Assembly: GCA_002362625.1 (NCBI GenBank)
Contig: DEUP01000041.1
Coordinates: 1 to 15,059 of the forward strand
Reading direction: 5' to 3'
DNA length: 15,059 nucleotides
Source: Clostridiales bacterium UBA3259
GTDB taxonomy: Bacteria; Bacillota_A; Clostridia; Oscillospirales; Oscillospiraceae
Below are positions 1 to 6,671 of the stretch, piece after piece. The notes under the pieces are model-generated. The model ran no database searches. It had not been told where the DNA came from and saw only the letters and a list, made by a program, of their open reading frames with translations. Positions within the stretch are counted from its first letter, which is position 1; the number at the start of each line of letters is the position of its first letter. A program made the translations under genes and the position numbers.

Positions 1-293
1 GGAAAAGCAGGTGCAAGGTTTTTGTGCTTTTCCGCGGGGAAGTCCGTGTCCTTCAGGGTAAAGAGGGAGCCGCCGGAGGAAATTTCCTTTTCCGCCTGAG
101 CGTGGACGGCGGACACAATGCCGGTATAGGCCGTGGCCTTCCAGGCGCTGTGGATGTAGAGGCTGCCCTGCCCCAGGGAAGTGCCGTCCTCCCGGACGAC
201 CGCCACGCTTTGACCGGCATCATAGCCCGCGTCCTCTACGGTCACCACCAGGGTGCCGTTCAGACTGCTTTCCACCCGGCCGGAAATGCTCAT
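1..293 (-). CDS. HlyD-like efflux periplasmic adaptor, fragment cut at both ends
   Basis: Read on the minus strand from an ATG at 293, the frame stays open to the window edge and encodes about 97 residues (MSISGRVESSLNGTLVVTVE at the start). The stretch with 'GYDAGQSVAVV', 'LGQGSLYIHSAWKATAYTG' and 'SGGSLFTLKDT' resembles the beta-rich barrel-sandwich part of HlyD/YknX-type membrane-fusion adaptors, which link an inner-membrane transporter to export. The fragment ends just where such proteins enter their coiled coil. No Shine-Dalgarno site precedes the ATG and there is no signal anchor. The frame runs upstream only to a TAG at 336-338, inside AT-rich DNA. I therefore read the gene as truncated at its 5' end by the neighbouring element, with the 3' end outside the window. 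The family call is from memory of similar sequences and is moderate. If 293 is a true start, this would be an atypical short-N-terminus protein. Confidence 0.5.
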   Translation of the reverse strand, partial: MSISGRVESSLNGTLVVTVEDAGYDAGQSVAVVREDGTSLGQGSLYIHSAWKATAYTGIVSAVHAQAEKEISSGGSLFTLKDTDFPAEKHKNLAPAF

Positions 294-376
294 GTGCGGT
301 AAAGTAACACACAAGAATTTGATTGACGGCAGCCCCTATTCCGAAAATGAAAGTTAAAAATATTTCACTTTCCCTA

Positions 377-405
377 TTGACATACGCAAATAGGAGTGAT
401 ATATT
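377..405 (+). promoter_or_regulatory. Sigma-A-type promoter for the membrane protein/Xre/esterase unit
   Basis: A perfect -35 box TTGACA (377-382) is separated by 17 bases from a -10 box TATATT (400-405). Transcription would start near 412, giving a short leader to the GAGGAAAG ribosome site and the ATG at 450. All three downstream genes are tightly spaced, so this promoter can serve them as one operon. Confidence 0.75.
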
Positions 406-412
406 TATAACA

Positions 413-424
413 TCGCAAGTGCGA
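413..424. promoter_or_regulatory. Candidate Xre operator (TCGCA-AG-TGCGA)
   Basis: A perfect 5-base inverted repeat with a 2-base centre lies directly after the -10 box, covering the predicted transcription start. Xre-type regulators commonly bind such small palindromes in their own promoters, so autoregulation by the Xre gene at 868 is plausible. This is inference from position only. Confidence 0.4.
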
Positions 425-449
425 AATATATAACACAGAGGAAAGAAAT

Positions 450-866
450 ATGAATAAAAAAGTATCTTTAAGAGAAATTGTTGGAACAAAAATAATCTAC
501 GCAATCATTCTTGTATCTTACTACTGGATGTGGGCAAGAACAGATTGGAAAGACTGGTATCCAACTTTACAGCTTGTACTTGGCTATTTCCTTGCTGCCT
601 TTTTTGCATTTCAGCAAATGAGAATTAAGAAATACAAAAAGGAAGGTGTTGATGAAATGGCAGAGCGAAACTTGAAACGGTGTGACTCATTTTGTTTGAA
701 GATTTTTATTGCTGTTATGGTTGTAGTTGCTTGGGGCTGTGCTATTCTTGGTCATGTTAATGCTATCAATATGGGAATGATTGGATGGATTATTGTTTTG
801 TCTATTTTGATTTTATCTATCATTCGGACATTGATGTTTGTGATTATAGATAGCAAGGGGGTATGA
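450..866 (+). CDS. Four-helix membrane protein of unknown function
   Basis: A 138-residue protein with four predicted membrane segments at about residues 11-29, 38-56, 82-102 and 108-133. A basic, probably cytoplasmic loop (KKYKKEG and nearby, about 58-78) separates the two pairs. There is no enzyme motif. Start choice: GAGGAAAG lies a few bases before ATG 450, downstream of a strong promoter. The stop (864-866) is separated by one base from the ATG of the Xre gene at 868, so the two are almost certainly translated together. Small membrane proteins paired with a short Xre regulator are common in Bacillota, and the membrane partner may sense envelope stress or antagonise the regulator; that role is inference. 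I cannot assign a named family with certainty (DUF2178- or DUF3796-like proteins are possibilities). Codon use is AT-rich, unlike the flanking chromosome. Confidence 0.8.
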   Translation: MNKKVSLREIVGTKIIYAIILVSYYWMWARTDWKDWYPTLQLVLGYFLAAFFAFQQMRIKKYKKEGVDEMAERNLKRCDSFCLKIFIAVMVVVAWGCAILGHVNAINMGMIGWIIVLSILILSIIRTLMFVIIDSKGV

Positions 867-867
867 T

Positions 868-1077
868 ATGGCTCTTGTTACAAAAATTAAAGAATATCGT
901 GAGCAGGCAGGATATAAACAAAGCGAACTTGCAGAGCTTGTTGGTGCGAGACGAGAAACAATCGTTCACCTTGAAAATGGCAGATATAATCCGTCCCTTA
1001 AATTAGCTATGGATATTGCAAAAGTATTCCATGTGACTGTTGAGGACTTGTTTGAATTTGTTGATGAAGAAAAATGA
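868..1077 (+). CDS. Xre-family helix-turn-helix transcriptional regulator
   Basis: A 69-residue protein that is nearly all one HTH_3 domain. The recognition region is about residues 17-37 (KQSELAELVGARRETIVHLE), followed by the typical 'NGRYNPSL' and 'LAMDIAKVFHVTVEDLFEF' ending of the short YgzD-like class of DNA-binding proteins. The ribosome site AAGGGGG (855-861) overlaps the end of the preceding gene and the ATG at 868 is one base past its stop, so translation is coupled. There is no ligand-binding or dimerisation domain, so any signal probably comes from a partner such as the upstream membrane protein. Likely targets are its own promoter (palindrome at 413-424) and thereby the downstream esterase. 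The family is clear; the target is inferred. Confidence 0.9.
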   Translation: MALVTKIKEYREQAGYKQSELAELVGARRETIVHLENGRYNPSLKLAMDIAKVFHVTVEDLFEFVDEEK

Positions 1078-1087
1078 GGTATCTATT

Positions 1088-2341
1088 ATGAAGCTGAAAA
1101 GAATATTTAATATGTGTCTTTCGACAGCAATTTGTTTTACCCTTTTTACTGGGTGTGGGAATACAAAATCATCTATATCAGCAGATCTATCTTATACACA
1201 ATCTGACATAGGGACAATTTCTGTATCTTCTGATGTGCAGATTGTAGGGCTGGGAGAAGCAAGTCATGGTGTGGCGCAGTATCATCAAATGAAATTAGAT
1301 GTATTCAAAGCTCTGGTAGAGAATAATGGTTGCCACACTTTCATCATAGAGGGAGATTTTGGCGGAGCGCTCAAAGTAGACCAGTATATCAATGGCGGTA
1401 ATGGAACTGCTGAAGAAGTCGTTGCAGAAATAGGATTTGCCATTTATCGTACACAGGAAATGGCTGATTTGGTAGACTGGATGCGTTCCTACAATGAAAC
1501 TGTTTCGGAAAAAGAAGCATTGCATTTTTATGGTATGGATGTACAGCGGTTTGATAATAACAAGGAATATCTGTTTTCTGTTATCGACCAAACTCATCCG
1601 GAATTAAGCGCAGAATATTCAGAAGTGTTTGCACAACTTACAGACGAGAACAGAAATTCCTTAGATGAAGCGGCGTTGAATAGCGCAAAGGAGAGCGTTT
1701 CAGAATTTATTGAAAAACTGGACACTGTTGAAACCGATATTGTAGACAGTTTAGGTCAGCCGGCTTTTGATTTTGCAAAAGAATGTGCAAAAACTATTTA
1801 TGCCTGTTGTGAGGTACAGCTAAGTGATAACTACAACGCTACCCGTGACCAGTATATGTATGAAAAGGTAGAGTGGTTTTTACAGCATGGCGATAATACC
1901 GTTCTATTTATCAATGGTCATAATGGTCACATCGGTAAAAGCTCTGTTGCAGGATATACCTGTTTGGGAGAATTACTTTCAGACAATCTTGGTAAAGGAT
2001 ACTATTCGATAGGAACAGACGCACAGGAGACGCAGTTTAACTCTCAAAAGGGCAATGGAGAGTTTGAGGTTTTGGAAGTTAGTAACTCAAATGATTTGAA
2101 TAATCAGTTCTCCAATGCAGATAATGGTCAGTATTTTATTGATTTTGCAAGTGCAACTTCTGATGAAGTGTGGGAGCAGATTTTGAGCAGCAAACAGTCA
2201 ATTACCACACTTAATGTTAGTTTGTCCGGTATGCAGAAAATGTTAAAGTCAGCATATACAGTAACGATTACTCCGCAAGACATCTTTGACAGTATGATTG
2301 TTTTTCAGTCTGTTACGCCGTCAACGATACTTAGCGAGTAA
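1088..2341 (+). CDS. Erythromycin esterase family lipoprotein
   Basis: A 417-residue protein with an N-terminal lipoprotein signal: basic start MKLKR, hydrophobic run and FTGC lipobox at Cys23. It is probably anchored on the outer face of the membrane. The rest matches the erythromycin esterase family (PF05139), including 'LGEASHG' (Glu57, His60), 'IIEGDFGG' (Glu89), 'FYGMDVQ', 'TRDQYMYEKVEWFL' and 'INGHNGHIG' (His278, His281). These residues match the catalytic Glu/His set known from EreA/EreB-type enzymes, which hydrolyse the macrolide lactone ring. Start: ATG 1088 has GAGGT about 7 bases upstream and gives a clean signal peptide. An in-frame ATG at 1040 lies inside the Xre gene and would bury the signal. 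A secreted, lipid-anchored form differs from the cytoplasmic resistance enzymes, and many family members are not proven macrolide esterases, so the substrate is open. It shares the Xre operon and its AT-rich composition. Confidence 0.87.
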   Translation: MKLKRIFNMCLSTAICFTLFTGCGNTKSSISADLSYTQSDIGTISVSSDVQIVGLGEASHGVAQYHQMKLDVFKALVENNGCHTFIIEGDFGGALKVDQYINGGNGTAEEVVAEIGFAIYRTQEMADLVDWMRSYNETVSEKEALHFYGMDVQRFDNNKEYLFSVIDQTHPELSAEYSEVFAQLTDENRNSLDEAALNSAKESVSEFIEKLDTVETDIVDSLGQPAFDFAKECAKTIYACCEVQLSDNYNATRDQYMYEKVEWFLQHGDNTVLFINGHNGHIGKSSVAGYTCLGELLSDNLGKGYYSIGTDAQETQFNSQKGNGEFEVLEVSNSNDLNNQFSNADNGQYFIDFASATSDEVWEQILSSKQSITTLNVSLSGMQKMLKSAYTVTITPQDIFDSMIVFQSVTPSTILSE

Positions 2342-2364
2342 AGATAGCAAATCCAGCCGAGCCG

Positions 2365-2401
2365 GTCAACGGCAAGTGAATGGGCTACGCCCACCGTTGA
2401 C
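2365..2401. repeat. Nested inverted repeat downstream of the esterase
   Basis: The outer arms GTCAACGG (2365-2372) and CCGTTGAC (2394-2401) enclose an inner hairpin TGGGC-TAC-GCCCA (2381-2393). Both stems are perfect. There is no T-run, so this is not a simple terminator. A protein-binding or element-end site is possible. It lies in the 296-base non-coding stretch 2342-2637, in which I see no gene. Confidence 0.6.
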
Positions 2402-2434
2402 AGCCCCGCCTGTCCTTGCTGGTGGGTAATCAAG

Positions 2435-2462
2435 GGGCGACAGCAAAAAAGTGCTGCCGCCC
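2435..2462 (+). terminator. Terminator-like hairpin after the esterase unit
   Basis: The arms GGGCGACAGCA (2435-2445) and TGCTGCCGCCC (2452-2462) pair at 10 of 11 positions around a short A-rich loop and are followed by TTT. It would end transcription of the 450-2341 operon. The T-run is short, so efficiency is uncertain. Confidence 0.5.
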
Positions 2463-2509
2463 TTTCCCATAATTGAAGAAAGGGGGATTTTCCATAAGGC
2501 ATAAAGAAT

Positions 2510-2630
2510 GCCCCTTAAGGGGCGGCCCGTAAACAGAATGCGGTCGGCAAACCATTCGGGGCCCCTTTAGGGGCAAAGGTCTGTATTATGCCCTTCTAGG
2601 GCTTACTCAAGCCTCCGCCTTAGCCGGAGG
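2510..2630. repeat. Cluster of four small palindromes
   Basis: Four compact inverted repeats occur in a row: GCCCCTTAAGGGGC (2510-2523), GCCCCTTTAGGGGC (2561-2574), GCCCTTCTAGGGC (2590-2602) and CCTCCGCCTTAGCCGGAGG (2612-2630, followed by TTTTG). The first three share a CCCTT..AGGG core. The last hairpin sits 7 bases from the stop of the YfhO gene and could act as a terminator for plus-strand transcripts. The set could be the remains of a miniature element or a hairpin end of an IS200/IS605-type element; that is a guess. Confidence 0.55.
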
Positions 2631-2637
2631 TTTTGAC

Positions 2638-5376
2638 TTATCTGAGATACTTTCCGGAGCTGCCAGACTTTGGGAAGGGCAGTCCGTAAGGCTTCTCCAC
2701 AACCACGACCACCAGCAGGAATACCAGCGCGCACCCCAGGGAGATTTTCCAGCCCAGGGACAAGGCGGCATTGTGATAGCGGAAGGAGACGGTGTGGGTT
2801 CCTTCTGTCAGCTCCACGGCACACATGCAGTCCCCAACCAGCCGGACCTCCGCGGGAACGCCGTCCACCGTGGCGGTCCAGTTTCCGTTCTGGGGAATGG
2901 AGGTGTAGAGCAGACCGTCCCGGCTGCAGCGGATGGTGCCGGAAACATAGGTGCTTTCAAACTGCGTCGGATTCCAGACGCTTTCGTTCAGAATGTCGTA
3001 GCCCTCCCAGAACCGGTCGTGGTTCAAGATGGCGGCGCTGACGGTCATGGTGCTTTCCTCGCCTTCCTTGCAGACGATGCGGACATCAATGGTGTCACCG
3101 GTTTTCACGTCCTGCACGGCCAGCATCTGGGGCAGGCTGATGCTCTCCTGAAACAGCTCCACGCCGCCCACGCTGACATAGAAGGTGTTGCGCTTAGGGA
3201 GGTTTAGGTGGATGCAGGCAAAGCCGTCCCGATCCGCCTGGAAGGAATAGGTGATATCAGAACCCGCGGTGCTGTCGCGATACTGGCAGTAGCCGCTTCC
3301 GTTGCTGTCAGAAATCTGGACGCCGTTGCCGGTGATGGTGGTGTTTTCCCCGGAAACCACATGCCAGACATCTTCTTCCAGTCCGGTGGAGGAGGAGAAG
3401 AGGCTGTTCTGGAAAAGGAAGGCGTTCCCGGAGGAATCGAAGCTGAGATCGGCTAAGGCGCTTTCCGTCAGGAATCCCAGAGGCAGGTAGGCCTGGTTTT
3501 CCAGGAGGGTGGTATCGCCGAAGTGGTTCACATCCCGGAAGAAGGTGCTGCTTCTGTCCTTGCCCTCCCGGTCAATCATATACTTTAAGCCCAGATACAG
3601 ATTGGCCACAGGAGAGCTTTCCTCAAACAGATACCGGTTGTAGGTGTTTTTCGCCCCGTAGCCCAGGGCCTTCATGAACTCCGTGACCTTTACATTGGCG
3701 GAGCTGGTGAAGGCGGAGACACCGTTGTAGCCGTTTAACGCCCCGTCGTTCAGGGTTTGGGAATGGGTGGTTTCTGACCGGTAGAAGAGGGTATCCTCCT
3801 CCCGTTCCTTCATGTAGCGGATGACGGAGGCGGTGTAGGTGGTGCCCTTGGGGTAGTTGGATACGCCGGTTCCGGTGAAGTACAGGCCAAAGCAGACCAG
3901 ATTTCCGATCAGCTCCACACCCATGATCGTCAGAACCAGCAGCCGGGACAGGCTCTTCTGCCGGGCTACGTCTATGCGGATCCGGAGCAGCTCCCCATGG
4001 GAGGCATCCTCAGGAATTTTGGGTCGGAAGCTGCCGCAGATAAAAGAGAGAAGGTACAGGAGCAAAAACACCAGGTTGTAAAGGAGATACACAGGGATGT
4101 CCAGCTCCAGAGAGCCAAGAGACAGGGGAATGGTTTCCCGCAGATCATGGGAGCAGGAGAGAACCCCGGCGGTGAGCAATCCGGCGGCGATGTGTTGGGA
4201 CCAGCGGAACTTCCGACGGAGGAGCCAGGCCCGATAGGCCATATACAGCACTACAAAGCTGTACAGAAAGCTGAACCGGTAGGGGATCATGTTGGTGAAG
4301 TGGAAGCCGTGCCAGATGTAGTCCAGCTGCCGGATGATAAAGCTGAGATTGAAGAATATCAGCAGCGCCACAGCGCAGATCTTGTCCCGGAGCTTTACAT
4401 CCTTTGCCATCAGGTACAGGAACATGAGATAGACGCTGATAATGCCGCAGTACACATTGGGAAGCCCCTCTTTGAAGTTCGGCTCAATGGCGCCGCCCAT
4501 ATTTCCGGCCACCTGCCGCATGGCGTCCAGCAGGCCGAGAATGGTGTTCTTGTCCGCGATGTTCAGCCGGAAGCCGGTGGGGAACTTATTGACGCTGCTT
4601 TGGGTGGTCTGAAGGGCACTCAGGGCGGGGATGGTCAGAACCGCCGTCATGCCGATGGCAAGGGCGGAGAAGAAAGCAATGCGGCAAAGGTCGAGAAGGA
4701 ATTTCTTCCAGCCGCCCCAGCGGCAGATCTGATACACGAAAAACAGAAGAAAAACAAAGATACAGGTGAAAAAACCAATATAATAATTGGCAAAAATGGA
4801 GAGAAACAGGGTAAGGGTGTAGAGAATAAATTTTTGATCCCGCAACAGCGCTACCGTGCCCAGGACCACCAATGGCAGCAGGGCGAAGGTATCCAGCCAC
4901 ATGACGTTCCACTGAAACCCCAGGGCCCAGGCGCACAGGCCGTAAAGGCCGCCGAAAAGGACAATGGACAGGTCGTTTTTACCGAAGATTTTCTTCAGGA
5001 ACAGGGCAAAGAAGAGTCCCGCAAGCCCCAGCTTGATGGGCACCAGCAGGGAAAAATATTCCAGCAGCCAAGCTTCCGGCACAAGGACGCTGAGCAGGTT
5101 CAGAGGGGAGGCCAGGTAATAGGCGATCAGGCCTAAATAATCCATGCCCATGCCCACGCTCCAGGTATAGATCAGCCCGGAGCCGCTGCGCAGAGCCTGC
5201 CGGTAGGCCACAAAAAAGGGATAATACTGATGGTACATATCCGAATACAGCATGGAATATTTTCCAAAAGGCTCATACTGGCTGACGAGCATGACGAACA
5301 GCATTCCCACACAGGGCAGGGCAAAGGCCAGAGCCAGGAAATTCCATTTTATAGGTTTCTTCAGGGACAATTTCAT
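2638..5376 (-). CDS. YfhO-family membrane protein (GT-C-like glycosyltransferase)
   Basis: A 912-residue polytopic membrane protein of the YfhO family (PF09586). In B. subtilis the family is linked to glycosylation of lipoteichoic acid. The first helix (about 12-32) is followed by an outside loop carrying 'YSDMYHQYYPF' with Asp46, the place where GT-C enzymes keep a catalytic acid. Many hydrophobic segments follow to about residue 490, then a long soluble extracytoplasmic region with the typical 'LNGYNGVSAFTSSANVKVTE' stretch, and a final helix near the C-terminus (CALVFLLVVVVV). Start: ATG 5376 has GGAAG about 6 bases upstream and places helix 1 directly after a short basic end. Extension to 5517 would add 47 non-membrane residues and pass the likely promoter. 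Role: transfer of a lipid-linked sugar to an envelope polymer (inference from the family). It appears to be a single-gene unit. Confidence 0.88.
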   Translation of the reverse strand: MKLSLKKPIKWNFLALAFALPCVGMLFVMLVSQYEPFGKYSMLYSDMYHQYYPFFVAYRQALRSGSGLIYTWSVGMGMDYLGLIAYYLASPLNLLSVLVPEAWLLEYFSLLVPIKLGLAGLFFALFLKKIFGKNDLSIVLFGGLYGLCAWALGFQWNVMWLDTFALLPLVVLGTVALLRDQKFILYTLTLFLSIFANYYIGFFTCIFVFLLFFVYQICRWGGWKKFLLDLCRIAFFSALAIGMTAVLTIPALSALQTTQSSVNKFPTGFRLNIADKNTILGLLDAMRQVAGNMGGAIEPNFKEGLPNVYCGIISVYLMFLYLMAKDVKLRDKICAVALLIFFNLSFIIRQLDYIWHGFHFTNMIPYRFSFLYSFVVLYMAYRAWLLRRKFRWSQHIAAGLLTAGVLSCSHDLRETIPLSLGSLELDIPVYLLYNLVFLLLYLLSFICGSFRPKIPEDASHGELLRIRIDVARQKSLSRLLVLTIMGVELIGNLVCFGLYFTGTGVSNYPKGTTYTASVIRYMKEREEDTLFYRSETTHSQTLNDGALNGYNGVSAFTSSANVKVTEFMKALGYGAKNTYNRYLFEESSPVANLYLGLKYMIDREGKDRSSTFFRDVNHFGDTTLLENQAYLPLGFLTESALADLSFDSSGNAFLFQNSLFSSSTGLEEDVWHVVSGENTTITGNGVQISDSNGSGYCQYRDSTAGSDITYSFQADRDGFACIHLNLPKRNTFYVSVGGVELFQESISLPQMLAVQDVKTGDTIDVRIVCKEGEESTMTVSAAILNHDRFWEGYDILNESVWNPTQFESTYVSGTIRCSRDGLLYTSIPQNGNWTATVDGVPAEVRLVGDCMCAVELTEGTHTVSFRYHNAALSLGWKISLGCALVFLLVVVVVEKPYGLPFPKSGSSGKYLR

Positions 5377-5413
5377 AGGCGTCTTCCATTCATGATAGGG
5401 TAAAGTACCATAT

Positions 5414-5442
5414 ATTTTACCACCTTTTTCCGGGAAGGTAAA
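5414..5442 (-). promoter_or_regulatory. Probable promoter of the YfhO gene
   Basis: On the minus strand, TTTACC (5437-5442) and TAAAAT (5414-5419) are separated by 17 bases, giving a start near 5407 and a leader of about 30 bases. The -35 matches consensus at 4 of 6 positions and the -10 at 5 of 6. The location supports the 5376 start. Confidence 0.45.
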
Positions 5443-5509
5443 GGCCGGGACAGGGATTTTTTCCGGAAAACAAGTTAAGATTTCTTTAACGTATGAGGGG
5501 ACGAAACAT

Positions 5510-5539
5510 GCCGCCACTGCGGGGCGGAGCAGAGGCGGC
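5510..5539 (-). terminator. Hairpin after the exonuclease gene
   Basis: The arms GCCGCC-A-CTGC (5510-5520) and GCAG-A-GGCGGC (5529-5539) pair with one central mismatch around an 8-base loop, just past the exonuclease stop. The minus-strand continuation is only ATGTTTCG, so the T-run is poor. It may be a weak terminator or an mRNA-stabilising hairpin. Confidence 0.35.
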
Positions 5540-5547
5540 GAAGGGCG

Positions 5548-6543
5548 TTATGGTTTTTCCTGGGGATCCGGCTTCGGGGCGCTTCTTCTTCTGCGGCGGC
5601 GACGGGGACGGGAATACTCCTCCGGGTCAGCCTTTTCCGCCCGGCGGGCGTAGACCTGGGCGGCCTCGGAGGTGGCCTCATAGGTCAGGCGGCTGACTCT
5701 GATTTTTCCGTCAGGCTGCTCGGACAGCCGAATGCGGATCAGGAACTTTCCGTGCTCCGGGCAGGCAGCCAGATCCATGTACCGGTGTCCCGGCTGGGCA
5801 AACCAGCGGGATCCCAGCATTCTTCCGTCGCAGACGGGACAGCGGTTTTCCTCCCCGGACATGGCGCTGAGGGCGCTGCGCTTATCCGAATAGTCATGGA
5901 ATACCTTCCTGGCAACGCAGCCGGGAAGCTCCGCCCCATGGAAGCCGTTTTCGTGGCTTTTCAGGGCCTCGTCATATTCCTCCGCCCCCTGCTTCAGGTT
6001 CAGCCGGGCGCAGATCAGGGCGGTGTGGTAGGCGTCTCCCAGGGCGTCGTGGGCGGGACGGCTCGGCTCGATGCCGAAAATCTCCATGGCGGTCTTCAGG
6101 GCCTTTTGGGAGTTGGAGCCGTCGGTCTGGGCGTTGAAGATCATCTGGGCGTTGTACCAGCGGTTTGTAAAGCCGGTGTCCAGGCCGTAGAGCTGAAGGT
6201 TTTCCCGGAGAATGCCGATGTCGTCAAAGCCCCAGGTCAGGAAAATGATATCCTCTCCACACCAGCGGCGGAATATCTCCATGGCTTCCGGGAAGGGGAC
6301 GCCCTCCTCACGCAGCTGATTTTCCTTAATTCCCGTCAGCTTGCTCACCCGGCGGTTTAAGCGGCGGTAATATTTGGGCTTCACCATGACCTGAAATTCG
6401 TCGGCCACTTCCTGATCCTCCGTCACACGGACGGCTCCAATCTGGATAATCTCTCCCCGAATGCTCACCGGAAGCACCTTCTGAGAAGAAGGGGAGCCGG
6501 GCCAGGGCTGATTCCATTCCATATCCAATACGATGTAATTCAT
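5548..6543 (-). CDS. DEDDh 3'-5' exonuclease (DnaQ/ERI-1-like) with Zn-ribbon-like insert and Arg-rich tail
   Basis: A 331-residue protein. Residues 1-185 form an RNase-T/DnaQ-type exonuclease domain: 'VLDMEWN' (Asp7, Glu9), 'WGFDDIGIL' (Asp107/108) and 'HDALGD' (His165, Asp170), which completes the DEDDh metal and catalytic set. The overall look is closest to the ERI-1/KapD-like branch, whose members trim RNA or single-stranded DNA. Residues 235-264 carry CPVC and CPEH (Cys235, Cys238, Cys261, His264), a possible zinc ribbon. The C-terminus (about 312-320) is a run of arginines followed by a Pro/Lys tail, suited to nucleic-acid binding. Start: two in-frame ATGs lie at 6549 and 6543. The AGAGG site (6552-6556) is 2 bases from the first and 8 from the second, so 6543 is chosen. 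It has its own promoter and is probably a single-gene unit. The exact substrate is unknown. Confidence 0.87.
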   Translation of the reverse strand: MNYIVLDMEWNQPWPGSPSSQKVLPVSIRGEIIQIGAVRVTEDQEVADEFQVMVKPKYYRRLNRRVSKLTGIKENQLREEGVPFPEAMEIFRRWCGEDIIFLTWGFDDIGILRENLQLYGLDTGFTNRWYNAQMIFNAQTDGSNSQKALKTAMEIFGIEPSRPAHDALGDAYHTALICARLNLKQGAEEYDEALKSHENGFHGAELPGCVARKVFHDYSDKRSALSAMSGEENRCPVCDGRMLGSRWFAQPGHRYMDLAACPEHGKFLIRIRLSEQPDGKIRVSRLTYEATSEAAQVYARRAEKADPEEYSRPRRRRRRRSAPKPDPQEKP

Positions 6544-6578
6544 TGCCATAACCTCTGTATTACGTAATCCTAACGTAT

Positions 6579-6608
6579 ATCATACCATATGGCAGTGCCG
6601 TCTGTAAA
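6579..6608 (-). promoter_or_regulatory. Probable promoter of the exonuclease gene
   Basis: On the minus strand, TTTACA (6603-6608) and TATGAT (6579-6584) are separated by 18 bases. It lies between the rubrerythrin terminator and the exonuclease start. A perfect 10-base palindrome ATTACGTAAT (6559-6568) follows within the leader, just before the AGAGG site, and could be a regulator site. Confidence 0.55.
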
Positions 6609-6628
6609 TAATAAAGATGGAAAAAGTT

Positions 6629-6655
6629 TTCCGCGGCAGTTTTTCTGCCGCGGAA
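6629..6655 (-). terminator. Rho-independent terminator of the rubrerythrin gene
   Basis: A perfect 11-base stem, TTCCGCGGCAG (6629-6639) with CTGCCGCGGAA (6645-6655), and a 5-base loop. On the minus strand it is followed by AACTTTTTCC. It lies 16 bases past the rubrerythrin stop. Confidence 0.85.
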
Positions 6656-6671
6656 TGGGGTCAGAGCTTCC

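Larger units (their letters stand above)
300..2500. mobile_element. AT-rich acquired module (possible conjugative-element remnant)
   Basis: Composition drops abruptly to AT-rich at about 300, with A/T third codon positions in all three genes, and returns to the GC-rich chromosome by about 2640. The module holds a membrane protein, an Xre regulator and an esterase lipoprotein, then a structured non-coding tail (2344-2462). It abuts a truncated efflux gene. No integrase, transposase or clear target-site duplication is visible, so both boundaries are approximate. The tail reminds me of sequences in Clostridia conjugative elements, but I cannot confirm that here. Calling it a mobile-element remnant is inference from composition and context. 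Confidence 0.4.

Noticed and set aside
1040..1087. Earlier in-frame ATG for the esterase
   Set aside because: It lies inside the Xre gene and would put 16 residues before a normal lipoprotein signal; ATG 1088 has the better ribosome site.
3997..5136. Long plus-strand open frame (379 codons)
   Set aside because: Antisense to the YfhO gene, low-complexity Gln/Gly/Glu-rich translation, no ribosome site.
5373..5393. Six-codon mini-ORF (MNGRRL) overlapping the YfhO start as ATGA
   Set aside because: It has no ribosome site of its own and the overlap is probably chance.
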